Source: Rutpela maculata (taxonomy: Eukaryota; Arthropoda; Insecta; Coleoptera; Cerambycidae). From it: a stretch of DNA of 64,000 nucleotides. The translations under genes and the position numbers were made by a program. The stretch covers positions 13,484,918-13,548,917 of the forward strand of contig OW386292.2 in NCBI GenBank assembly GCA_936432065.2, given 5' to 3'. Below the pieces are notes generated by a model. That model worked only from the letters and a program-made list of their open reading frames with translations. It was not told where the DNA came from and made no database searches. How positions within the stretch are numbered: the first letter of the stretch is position 1; each line of letters begins with the position of its first letter. Below, one piece after another: positions 43,562 to 52,708 of the stretch.

Positions 43562-43735
43562 AACAAATAGTATGTGAACTTCGATGTGAAAGCACATTCC
43601 CGGACTTCGATGCTTGTTGGCCTCGGCTAGCGCCTCGGCCAACAATTTGCATTGTCGGCCGGGAATTTATTGCTTCCACACCTAAATACACAATATACTA
43701 TTCCACTGAAAATAATTTATACGACGTAAAAGAAA
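43562..43735. repeat. Imperfect palindrome
   Basis: Halves around TTGTTGGCC..GGCCAACAA (centre about 43630) mirror each other outward through ATTCCCGG/CCGGGAAT to AATAGTAT/ATACTATT. Non-coding. Confidence 0.6.
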
Positions 43736-43913
43736 GAAAAATATGAAGAATTGCTAAAAAAATTGCTATCTTCACTCCGCCAAATTTCTATGCTTATTGT
43801 GGCGTTCAAACCCTCATAATATGAAAAGCAGTCATAGCCGAGACTTGTGTCCATGAGAACTTTTGCTCAAAAAATCAAAAACTACAACATATTTTAGAAA
43901 ATTCGACCGAGAG

Positions 43914-44334
43914 CAGGGTGTATTAAATAGGTGATGCGACAAGGACCCGTTGAGTGGCTTCATAAGTGCTTACTTTGAATATAATGTAATAGATGGCAGG
44001 AGAAATAAGTTCTGTTGTTATTTATGCATAGAAAGACAATTTTACATTTTCTGTGCACGCATGCATACAGTGTTGCATACATTCCCGGCCTTTTGTTTGT
44101 GTTTAGTGAAACAAGAGCCCAGTGACATCTGACATTAAGTAGCTAAATTAAAAACATTCAAAGAATGTACGCAACACTACATGCAGCAAAGTAAATTCAT
44201 CTATCTATATACAGGATTTTGAAGTACCTTATAGCTCGCGCCATCTACTAAATTAAATAGAAAGTATGCACTTATGAAGCCATTATTATCATAGGAAAGT
44301 GCCGTATGTTGGACCACCGATTTAAGACACCCTG
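43914..44334. mobile_element. Family-G hAT-type MITE, copy 1
   Basis: 421 bp with long TIRs starting CAGGGTGTATTAAATAGGTG / CAGGGTGTCTTAAATCGGTG. The flanks are ACCGAGAG (43906-43913) and ACTGAGAG (44335-44342), an 8-bp duplication with one change. An uninterrupted inverted copy of the target (GAAAATTCGACTGAGAGCC, complement of about 43467-43485) supports the insertion. Interior short frames on both strands are not genes. Confidence 0.8.
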
Positions 44335-44440
44335 ACTGAGAGCCAATTTCCATAATGGTGCGGGAGCCAAGTGGCTTTTTCGGACACTCATCGTTACAAG
44401 CATTTTCTATGCGCTGATTAATTCTATCGAACTTAAATAA

Positions 44441-45002
44441 TAGACTGGCGGTACATGACCAGTCAGGTGCAACGTTTTTAAAATGCATGCCAATCATATA
44501 TATGAATGAAATTACCATGAATATGCCAGAAATGCAAATTTTAGGCAGTCGTCGCATGCACAAGGGGGTGCAAATCGGTTTTTTTTGTGTCTTTTTTTTG
44601 GGTTTTATTTTTTTATTTTTTTTAATGGATGCCAATAGTGCCAAACGAAAAGCCTTCAAAAAAAATCCAAAATCAAAATCATCCAAAATCAAGAACACCA
44701 AAAAATGTTATGATTTAATGTGCACATTAACAGTTGTTTTGAGCGCGGAAACTGCATGCCAATGAATTTCTGCTGGATTTTTTTTCACGGCTTTTCGTTT
44801 GGCACTATTGGCATCCATTAAAAAAAATAAAAAAATAAAACCCAAAAAAAAGACACAAAAAAAACCGATTTGCACCCCCTTGTGCACGCGACGACTGCCT
44901 AAAATTTGCATTTCTGGCATATTCATGGTAATTTCATTAATATATATGATTGGCATGCATTTTAAAAACGTTGCACCTGACTGGTCATGTACCGCCAGTC
45001 TA
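44441..45002. repeat. Long hairpin, 228-bp arms, about 98% identical
   Basis: 44441-44668 and 44775-45002 are reverse complements with four mismatches over 228 bp; the loop is 106 bp. The arms include a CATATATATGATTGGCATGC block and long T/A runs. The two overlapping open frames of 92-166 residues are mirror products of the palindrome, with the lysine-rich part coming from the A-runs. Confidence 0.9.
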
Positions 45003-45064
45003 TAACGACAAAATAGACTTCTGGCATATGTCAGCCCGTTGAGTTGGCCATGGTTCAAGATATA

Positions 45065-45701
45065 AAAATCAGTGAAATTATATCATCGTTACAAAGCCAA
45101 TTTTTTGTGTGTGTACACATTTTATGTTTAGAATGAATAAAATAAGATCGCCAGAAAGTGTGGGCCATCAGAGGCGCAACCAGAAAAGGTCAAAGAGGTA
45201 AAAAAACGGAGTTATATAACATGATCGTTACAAACTTTTTTAAGGTTGAGCATGTTTATTTAAATGTTTTGAACACAGAAAAAGATTCCCAGAAAGAAAC
45301 TCCCGTCAGTAAGGCTAGCCAGAAAGAAAATGTTTAGGATTTTTGAAGAAAATTGGATTTTTTTTCGCATATTTCATCTCAGAACTCTAAACTCATTGTT
45401 ACAAGTTCTGGCTCCTTTTTAAAACGTAAATATAAGCTCCTTCAACAATAGAATAGCCTCTCCGTAAAGTTCTTAGTGTCAACAAAAGTACTATAGGCTC
45501 TTAAATATACAGAAATTTAACACTTTCGGCTAACTTGACTCCGTATCGTGCCTCAGATGTATTGTATCATTATTACCTTTCTGGCTGCGCCTCCTGACGG
45601 ACCACACTTTCTGGCGATCTTATTTTATTCATTCTAAACATAAAATGTGTACACACAAAAAAAATGAGCCTTGTAACGATGACATGATTTCACTGATTTT
45701 T
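45065..45701. repeat. Inverted repeat, about 125-130 bp arms
   Basis: 45065-45196 and 45577-45701 are reverse complements (CATCGTTACAA, TTTATGTTTAGAATGAATAA, AGATCGCCAGAAAGTGTG). The centre is AT-rich and non-coding. Outer segments 44360-44395 and 45800-45845 are also opposed copies, so this region is a palindrome within a palindrome. Confidence 0.75.
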
Positions 45702-45857
45702 AAACAGTGTTCGTGATGCTCCTGACAGGAGGTGCCCCGCCAGAAGTCGATTTTATGAATCGTTATCTTCCATTAAACCATAAAAATATCTCAATGTTCA
45801 TAAAACGATGAGCTACCGAAAAAGCCACCTAGCTCCCGCTCCATGGGGTCCTTCAAT

Positions 45858-46608
45858 CAGGGTGTATTAAATAGGCGATGCGACGACAAACCTCACAGTG
45901 GCTTCATAAGTGCTTACTTTATACATAATGTAATAGATGGCAGTACTAATAAGATCTCTCATTACTTACGAAAAAGGAGTTCATTTTACAGGTTCTGTGC
46001 ATACGTGCATACAGTGCTGCATACATTCCCAGCCCTTTGTTTTTGTTTAGTGAAACAAGAGTCCAGTGACATTTGACATTAACTAGCTAAATTAAAACAT
46101 TGAAAGAATATATGCAACACTACATGCAGCATTGTACGTGTCGTCACAGCTAACCTCAAAAATATATATTTCTTAAGATTTACAAGTATTACGTGGCTAT
46201 TATTAAAATTTCTGCCTGGTTCCTGTACTTTCAACCAAAATCAAGTTCAACGTAATGTGTATGAAGTTTTAAATAGTTTGTCACAATAAAATAAGACACT
46301 TTTTGCAGGTTAGGAATCTAACCTATAATTATCAGTCTATTTTTATTTATCAACAATATTGAAAAATTATTTGCGTGAATTTTTAAATATTTGCTTGGAG
46401 CCAGTATGGCTCCAAGCTAAAAATGCCTATACAAATATTAAAAATGAGAATTAACGAAAAAACCTTAAAATTTGAGGTTATGTTAGTTATACGATGCTTC
46501 GAGAATATAGGAGAAAATAGCCAATAGCCAATAGCCAAACAGCACTTATGAAGCCATTATTATAATAAGAAAGTGCCATATGTCGAACCACCTATTTAAT
46601 ACACCGTG
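45858..46608. mobile_element. Family-G hAT-type MITE, copy 2
   Basis: 751 bp; starts CAGGGTGTATTAAATAGGCG and ends in the reverse complement of CACGGTGTATTAAATAGGTG. Flanks CCTTCAAT / CTTTAAAT are compatible with an old 8-bp duplication (two changes). The first 280 bp match 43914-44190. The longer interior (46140-46520) is absent from copy 1. Confidence 0.7.
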
Positions 46609-47379
46609 CTTTAAATTCTACAAAATTTCATAGCCACCGTTTTGAGTCAGCCATCTTGAATTTTCCAGTTTTCACTTTAAAATCGTAATCAGCTACCTCA
46701 AAAACCTCCGAGTATACATTATCAGTCGAGATAGCAAATTAACAAATTTAATCAACTTGTTTAGTGCTTAAAATTGTTAGTTTATTAATAACAAAATGAA
46801 AAAAGTCCTGTTTCTTTTTACCAACGTGTTCCTTCCTCAATAAACAATTTCCAAAAAAAATTAGGCCCATTGGTCCTTTGCCAGAAAACTTATGAGAAAA
46901 TATCTATCTTGACACAACTATATTATTTCATCTTAATAGAATATATATCGCCATCTATTACACCTTTGAATAAATAAAATTGCAAATAATCAGGCACCTG
47001 CATTCTGGCGTGTTGCTACACCTATTGAAGTATAGAGAAACTAACAGAAATATTACATCTAATGATCTGGACGGACATGTGCCGGCATCTAATATTTTAA
47101 CAAGAACTAAAACTAAACTTGTCATTTTTGCTGTCTACATCTTCGCTGTGCCATCTGGGTGACAGTAGAAGAACTATTTGCGTAAAACACTTCGGGGTGA
47201 TGAAATTATCTAATTTACCATTATTTTTCGAATTCACAGTTTCACTCATGAACAACAGAGGCCACCCTCCAGGAAATAAGGAAATGTCAAAAATCGTAGA
47301 GCGTAATACATAACCTATTAAATTCATAAATAAAGCATAAACATAAAATAAGGTGAACATAAATAGAAGGCTTCTCAGC
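46609..47379. other. Upstream region of NSRP1
   Basis: 770 bp between the family-G element and the NSRP1 start codon. No clear TATA box or repeat. The promoter and 5' UTR of NSRP1 should lie here, but their limits cannot be read from sequence alone. Confidence 0.4.
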
Positions 47380-48892
47380 ATGTCTAAACCGTAAGTAAAG
47401 TGGATGCAAAATAATACCGTTACTATGTACGTACTACTAATTTCAGATATGGCTTAATACTTCCCAAAGATAAGGGGCACAAGGTAGAACCCGTAACTGT
47501 TGCAAGACCTTCGATTTTTAATGAGGATTCTGACTCGGACACTCCTGACCTGAAACCTACAGGTATGACAAAATCAATTAAGAAACAGGATAAGCTGAAC
47601 CAAAACAAGGCTATCGAGGAAGACCCAACGGTTTATCAGTATGATGAGATTTACGATGAAATGGATCAGAGACGGAAGGAATCTAAGTTGTCAAGGAAGG
47701 ATTTAGATAAAAAACCAAAGTACATTAGTAAGCTTCTGGCGGCAGCTGAGAAAAGGAAGAGGGAAAATGAGAGGAGGATCGAAAGACAAGTTCAGAAAGA
47801 AAGGGAAGAAGAAGGTTAGTTCTTTTCGTACTTTTTTAACAAGCATAATTTTTTATAGTGACTTTTTGGCAAACAATTAATTTGTGGTATAAGGTAACCC
47901 CCATCCGGGGACACCCTGTGCAGTTACAATGAATTTAGGAACTCAAGCTGGCCCTTGCATAGTTCAACAGAAACGACTACATATTAGATTTAGATTGTCA
48001 ATTTTTAAATAAATTAATATGCAATGTCTGTGAAACAAAAGTTTCAAATAAAACTTTTAAGTGCCCCACCTTTGAATAGAGAGACCCTATATATAAGTAT
48101 ACATTTTTTTAATGCTTAATATATTACCTCCTTTTAGGTGAACAATTCAAGGACAAAGAATCATTTGTAACTTCGGCATATAAGAAAAAACTGGAGGAAC
48201 TACGTGAACTGGAAGAACAAGAAAAGAGGGAGGAGTACCTCGAAAGCATTGGAGATGTTCGAAAACAGGGAAACTTAGATGGTTTTTATAGGCACTTATA
48301 CGATCAAAAAGTAAACTATGAGGACAAGGATGAGGTTGAACTAAAAAGCGAAAACGTGGACATCAAAGAAGAACCCAAAACTGAGAATGCTAAGAACAGT
48401 GACAATGAAGAGAGAGATGTTAAAAAGAGAAAGTCATGTGATAGTGAATCTGAATCGGAAAAGCAGATAAAGCCGATGAAAGATGTTAAGAAGAGGAAGT
48501 ACCGAGCACGTAGAGAATCCGAGGACAAGACCGATGAGGAAAATGACATTAAAAAAGAACACTTACCTTCAAATTTAGACGCTGATTCTGATTTTAGTAT
48601 AGATTCATCAGATAGCGAGGGGGAAAAGGAAGAGAAGGAAGTAAAATCGAGTAAACCAGAAGTAGTTGACATTAAAGTTAAAGAAGAGGGCACAACAGAC
48701 TTGATCGATGACAACAAGGACAAAGCTATTGTTGAGAATATTGAAGGAGAAAATGCTGAGGAGAAAAAAATCGAGGTTAAGGTAAAAAAGAACAAGGTTG
48801 ATATTTGGAAGAAGCGCACTGTAGGAGAAAAATTTGACGAGGCTGTAAAGAGGTATTTCGAGAGGAAGGCGTTGAGAGAGGCGGGAATGTAA
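47380..48892 (+). CDS. NSRP1: Nuclear speckle splicing regulatory protein 1 (CCDC55/DUF2040 family), three exons
   Basis: Coding exons 47380-47390, 47447-47814 and 48138-48892 join to 1134 nt, 377 residues. The introns start GTAAGT and GTTAGT and end in CAG and TAG. The protein begins MSKPYGLILPKDKG, the conserved YGLILP start of the family, has the EEDPTVYQYDEIYDEM block (residues 61-76), KKPKYISKLL (92-101), a basic coiled coil (104-126), then ESFVTSAYKKKLEEL (134-148) and GNLDGFYRHL (171-180), all diagnostic of DUF2040. The rest is an acidic/lysine-rich low-complexity tail ending in a conserved-looking EKFDEAVKRYFERKALR segment. In vertebrates the protein sits in nuclear speckles and affects splice-site choice; that role is inferred here. 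Exon 1 codes for only 11 nt, fixed by the donor and the conserved N-terminus. No lesions seen; it is the best-supported gene in the window. Confidence 0.93.
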
Positions 48893-48960
48893 ATTATTTT
48901 AAAAAGATGTTTAAATATAAATGTAGCATAAGACGATGGTTATTTTAAGGTTTTTTTGTT

Positions 48961-48966
48961 AATAAA
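48961..48966 (+). promoter_or_regulatory. Polyadenylation signal AATAAA of NSRP1
   Basis: The canonical hexamer is 69 bp after the NSRP1 stop codon, the first one downstream. Confidence 0.7.
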
Positions 48967-49251
48967 CTACATTGTTACCTATGCTTCATTTCATATAAAA
49001 TTTATTATATTATTATGAACAATACAGTTCCTAATAAGTGACTGTTATTATCTAGGCTCGGGAAATTTATCTGTATGACGTCAAAATCAGAGTTGGCTCT
49101 AGGTCAGTACGGAAAGGTTTTTATGCAAGTATGACACGGTATATCTTACTTTGTACTTTTTTTAGAGAATTCCTTAATATTCAAAGTTAATAGGGTCAGT
49201 TTATCATAAACACTCACTCGAAAAGGAGGTATTGGGGCATGTATTATTCAC

Positions 49252-49737
49252 CAGGGTTGGCATGTTTAAACATCGCACTGTGCTTTAAACAAGCGTTTAA
49301 AACATATTTAATACACACTGTGATGTTTTGAACACAGTTTAAAATGCAGTACGATGTTTTAAACAAGTGTAATGTGTAATTATTTTGGAATCTGTGGAAA
49401 AGCAGGAAAAGTGCCAATGATGGTCCGTTCCGATAAGTAATTCCGATATAAAAACACAAAAATGGCCTCTGTAGTCTTACTCATATAAGTCAAGTGGTCG
49501 GTGGTCACATGCACTATTTGCAGAGAGCTGTAAAATCCATTTAAGAGCAGCATCAGGTAGTAGCAAGCCAGTAGCTTGGCACCATTTAATTTTAGTTGAA
49601 TAGAGTTTTCAACGTTTTAAACATACCATTCGAAACATTGAAAAAAAACCATTTTAAACAAAAACAAAATTGTTTAAAACAAAAAAAAACAGTTTTCTTG
49701 TTTAAAATGAAAAAAAAATTGTTTTTTTCCAACCCTG
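49252..49737. mobile_element. hAT-type MITE with perfect 8-bp TSD and TTTAAAC-rich interior
   Basis: 486 bp, TIRs CAGGGTTGG at both ends, flanked by TTATTCAC at 49244-49251 and 49738-49745. The interior has more than a dozen GTTTAAA / TTTAAAC motifs in both orientations. Non-coding; the A- and T-run frames are artefacts. Confidence 0.92.
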
Positions 49738-49770
49738 TTATTCACACACACATATGTAATTTTTCACGAT

Positions 49771-50275
49771 CTAGGTATAACGAATGTAAAAGTATATTAT
49801 TAATATTTGTTCTAAATGTTCTGAAGTTGAACTTCGCCGCCTGTCATTAAAAATCCATTTATAATGAAAAATAGACCGCTCAACGTCAACACATGTTACC
49901 AAGGTGTACTTAAAATCTGTAAAATTTCTTAAAATCACCCTATTGACGCCTGGTGTAGAAAAGTCTTTGCCGTTTAAAAGGTCTATTAGAGATAACAATT
50001 ACAAATCCGGGATTGTTTTTTAAAACTCTTTGAAATTTTGTTTGAACCCTCTCAGCGATTGCTTTAAGTAATTGAAAAATATATTGCCCAAAAACAAACC
50101 CGATGTTTATTGCATCAATGGTAGTACATTTTTATGTTATTGACATACGTTAAAGGTCCCATATGGCTAAAAAAAATCGCGAAAAACTTCCGTGTATGGT
50201 CTTCAGATCTTCTTGAACAGTTGGATCCATAAATGCCTGTTGAGCCTGTGAAATAACAACTGCGTCATCTGGATT
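49771..50275 (-). pseudogene. hAT transposase C-terminal part, broken
   Basis: Minus strand, N to C: LQLNPDDAVVISQAQQAF, VQEDLKTIHGSF (about 50275-50180), then after stops KAIAERVQTKFQRVLKNNPG (about 50075-50010), a frameshift near 49990, and FTDFKYTLVTCVDVERSIFH, YKWIFNDRRRSSTSEHLEQI. The last block is the hAT dimerisation domain (P.TSVDVERSFS.YK.IL.DRR...EHL). The catalytic N-terminal part is missing. Confidence 0.75.
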
Positions 50276-50293
50276 CAACTGCAGTATTACTAA

Positions 50294-50364
50294 TTTTTTT
50301 CGTTGTGAGAGACTTGGATAGAACATCAGGATGTGGAAGTAGTGATTCCTTGGGCAGCGGTTTT
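50294..50364 (-). mobile_element. Family-A 5'-end fragment
   Basis: Minus strand begins ACCGCTGCCCAAGGAATCAC and continues through CTTCCACATCCTGATG to CTCACAACGAAAAAAAT, then stops. About 70 bp, flush with the hAT remnant. Confidence 0.75.
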
Positions 50365-51377
50365 AACGTTTTAAAATGAAATAAAATTCACTTCATCATG
50401 TGCATATTTGTGATGCAAACAGTAGATACATGGCAGTTTTATGCCATTAATCTTTAACTTTGTTATGTATGATTTAATATTATATAAAAATGGTTTATTT
50501 TACAGGGAAAAAAATGTTTTATGTTACCAGCAGCTTATTGGGTTTCTGTTTTTAATTATTATGAAAATAAACATAATATACATGCCACACATATTAAAAA
50601 GAACAGGAAGGTGTGTGTTTGATTCTAAATTGTTTTTTTATTTGCTAGATATGCATTACATGTTTTTGTAAGAATCATTACCGTTTTTAGATTAAATTTA
50701 TCACCAAAAGTACATTGTAGCTGGCAATGATGCATATTTCACCATTTCGTCATTTTTCTGAATGTTTCAGTAGGTGTTTGCAGTAAAATATTATGTCTAT
50801 ACGTAGAAAGAAATTGTTTAGACAAAAGTTTTAGAAAATTTTTTAATCTACAATATTGGTAATAACTAATTATTAGGTGGGAATAATGGGAACCGAGATA
50901 ATTGCAAAAATCTGCAACGAGCACAAATTTTTACCTTTCTGCCAGCTGTAAATCGTAAAGTATTAACAGAAAAAAATTATTTAAATATAAGTTGTAGCTT
51001 TTTTTATTCCCTACATTATTGCTAATAGCTAATTTTAGGGTAAAAGTAACTGGAAATGAGACAATCGGGAATTGAATCAATCATGACCCCGTCATATTTT
51101 CAAGGAGGTGCGATATTTTTGTGGAAAAGGTGTGTTAATGATTGGGACAACTCCCTCTATTGTTTAAAAAATGAAAATCTCTTGTAGAAATTATTCAGGT
51201 GTCAAATGACAGATTGACTACTATATAGGATGCAAAACAAAGAGGAAAGTTTTGTGTAAATAGTAAATACCCTTACAAATTTTTACAATTATATAAGGTA
51301 CAACAACAACGATGAAGTAGTACATGTATTTCATATTTAGGTATTAATATAAGCAAATAAAATGAATTGGTAGCAAA
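50365..51377. other. AT-rich sequence 3' of the LRR gene
   Basis: Likely holds the 3' UTR of the minus-strand LRR gene. CAAATAAAATG at 51354-51364 is on the other strand; no clear minus-strand AATAAA was identified. Short open frames show no family. Confidence 0.35.
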
Positions 51378-52361
51378 TTAGCATATGGAAGGATGATACG
51401 TATATTCCACGTGCGGCCGAAACCCACCATTGGTAGAAAGCTCCAATCCTTCGTGTTCTAGCATCTCTGAAATTGATTTTATTTCAGGACAATTTCGATC
51501 TTGTGGAATAATTGCAATTAAACGTAAGTTGGGAAACTTTGCTTTTATCATGGTAGCATTGAAATTGTGTAATAAAATCCTCGTTGGTAAATGAAGTTGG
51601 TGTAGGTTGTTCAACGAACCAGAAATATAATTTATTTCTTTTAGATTTGTGTTAACTAGAGTTAGCTCCTTAAGATTTGACAACTTCGATATGTCTGCCT
51701 TAAATGATTCTAGTGGATTGTCATCCAAATTTATTGTCTCCAAGTACAGATGATCAATAAAAGCATCTTCGTCAATTTCAGTGAGGTTATTTAAGACTAG
51801 AGATAAACTTTCCAAATGCTCCGGTCCTTCAAGGAAACTTCTTTGTAATCGTGGGATGTTCTGGTTTACGATTATGAGTAATGATATCATTTTCAAATCC
51901 TTAAATATGTCTGCTCCGAATTCCAATCCAGGGTTAGCAGAAAAAGCAAGAGATTTTATGTGTGTAATACCTTTCAAAGCTTCACGTGTTAATTTGGGAA
52001 AACTAGAATTGGCTAGCGCGAATTGTGTGATGTCAGATTTCAAAGCAATTTCTGTAAGGTTGCTTCTAACTATGACTAGAAGTTGCACATTAGGGAAAAG
52101 ATCCAAAGTTGTTTCATCAATATGGCCAGATACCGATAAAAAGGTTACCCTAGTAATATCATTTACTGATGTCTGATTTTCTAATCTAAGGACATCCCCT
52201 TTTTGAACAGTTATCTTCTTACAATACATATGAAAATCACCCAACCATTTCAACGCATCAATTGTTTCTTCATCTGGAATTTTCGTGCAATATTTGTTAC
52301 GTGTAGGTATTGTGCTGATGGTGCCAACTATTAGAAGTACTAGTAAGACTGTGTGAATCAT
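51378..52361 (-). CDS. Secreted leucine-rich-repeat protein
   Basis: An uninterrupted 327-residue frame. Residues 1-19 (MIHTVLLVLLIVGTISTIP) form a signal peptide, so the product is probably secreted; there is no C-terminal membrane segment. Cysteines at 25 and 47 and near the C-terminus (in DRNCPEI and as the last residue) look like caps. From about residue 75 on come irregular LRR units: LFPNVQLLVIVRSNLTEI, LESLSLVLNNLTEIDEDAF, LETINLDDNPLESF and LKELTLVNTNLKEI. Asn-x-Thr/Ser sites (NLT, NQT, NSS) suggest glycosylation. ATG follows directly after an acceptor-like TTTTTACAG (about 52363-52371), suggesting a 5' UTR intron. The partner or ligand is unknown; the closest relative here is the copy at 1-368. 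Similar arthropod proteins are annotated only as LRR or acid-labile-subunit-like. Confidence 0.85.
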   Translation of the reverse strand: MIHTVLLVLLIVGTISTIPTRNKYCTKIPDEETIDALKWLGDFHMYCKKITVQKGDVLRLENQTSVNDITRVTFLSVSGHIDETTLDLFPNVQLLVIVRSNLTEIALKSDITQFALANSSFPKLTREALKGITHIKSLAFSANPGLEFGADIFKDLKMISLLIIVNQNIPRLQRSFLEGPEHLESLSLVLNNLTEIDEDAFIDHLYLETINLDDNPLESFKADISKLSNLKELTLVNTNLKEINYISGSLNNLHQLHLPTRILLHNFNATMIKAKFPNLRLIAIIPQDRNCPEIKSISEMLEHEGLELSTNGGFRPHVEYTYHPSIC

Positions 52362-52429
52362 CCTGTAAAAATATTAATATCACAAAACAAAATAAAATAA
52401 ATATAAAAATTAATTACTGCTTGATAGAG

Positions 52430-52571
52430 GAAGCAAATTTAAATATTTAGGAGTAATTATTGACTCTGAGTTAAATTTCAATGCACAATGTGACTATATA
52501 AAAAATAAACTAGCAAAAAAAGTGGTCCTGTTATTTCCATTATCTTATAAGGTGTCAATGTTCGTTAAGGA
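52430..52571 (+). pseudogene. LINE reverse transcriptase thumb fragment
   Basis: Plus strand: RGSKFKYLGVIIDSELNFN, AQCDYIKNKLAKKVVLLFPL. The F.YLGV.ID..L.F..H..YI..KL.K pattern is the RT thumb of Jockey/CR1-like LINEs. It lies between the LRR gene's 5' side and a family-F palindrome; no catalytic motif. Confidence 0.75.
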
Positions 52572-52708
52572 TAGGATTTTGCAGAGTGAGAGGAGAGAAA
52601 TATGCGTTTATTTTCAGTTTATTATAAATATTTAAAAAATCATAAATGGTATAATCTTTAAAATACTTTCAGGTACTTCCCGTTTCTCTAGGGAATACAA
52701 CCATGTAT

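Noticed and set aside
43546..43746. 66-residue plus-strand frame
   Set aside because: It is the product of an imperfect palindrome (TTGTTGGCC..GGCCAACAA); no domain.
44201..45058. Mirror open frames of 92-166 residues with lysine-rich or hydrophobic segments
   Set aside because: They are the two strands of a 228-bp palindrome with long A/T runs; identical peptides appear on both sides.
47423..47608. Minus-strand frame over NSRP1 exon 2
   Set aside because: Shadow frame; the plus strand has conserved splice sites and DUF2040 motifs.
48316..48819. Serine/phenylalanine-rich minus-strand frame of 167 residues
   Set aside because: Antisense shadow of the acidic/lysine-rich tail of NSRP1.
51781..52176. 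Plus-strand frame of 131 residues
   Set aside because: Antisense shadow of the LRR gene.
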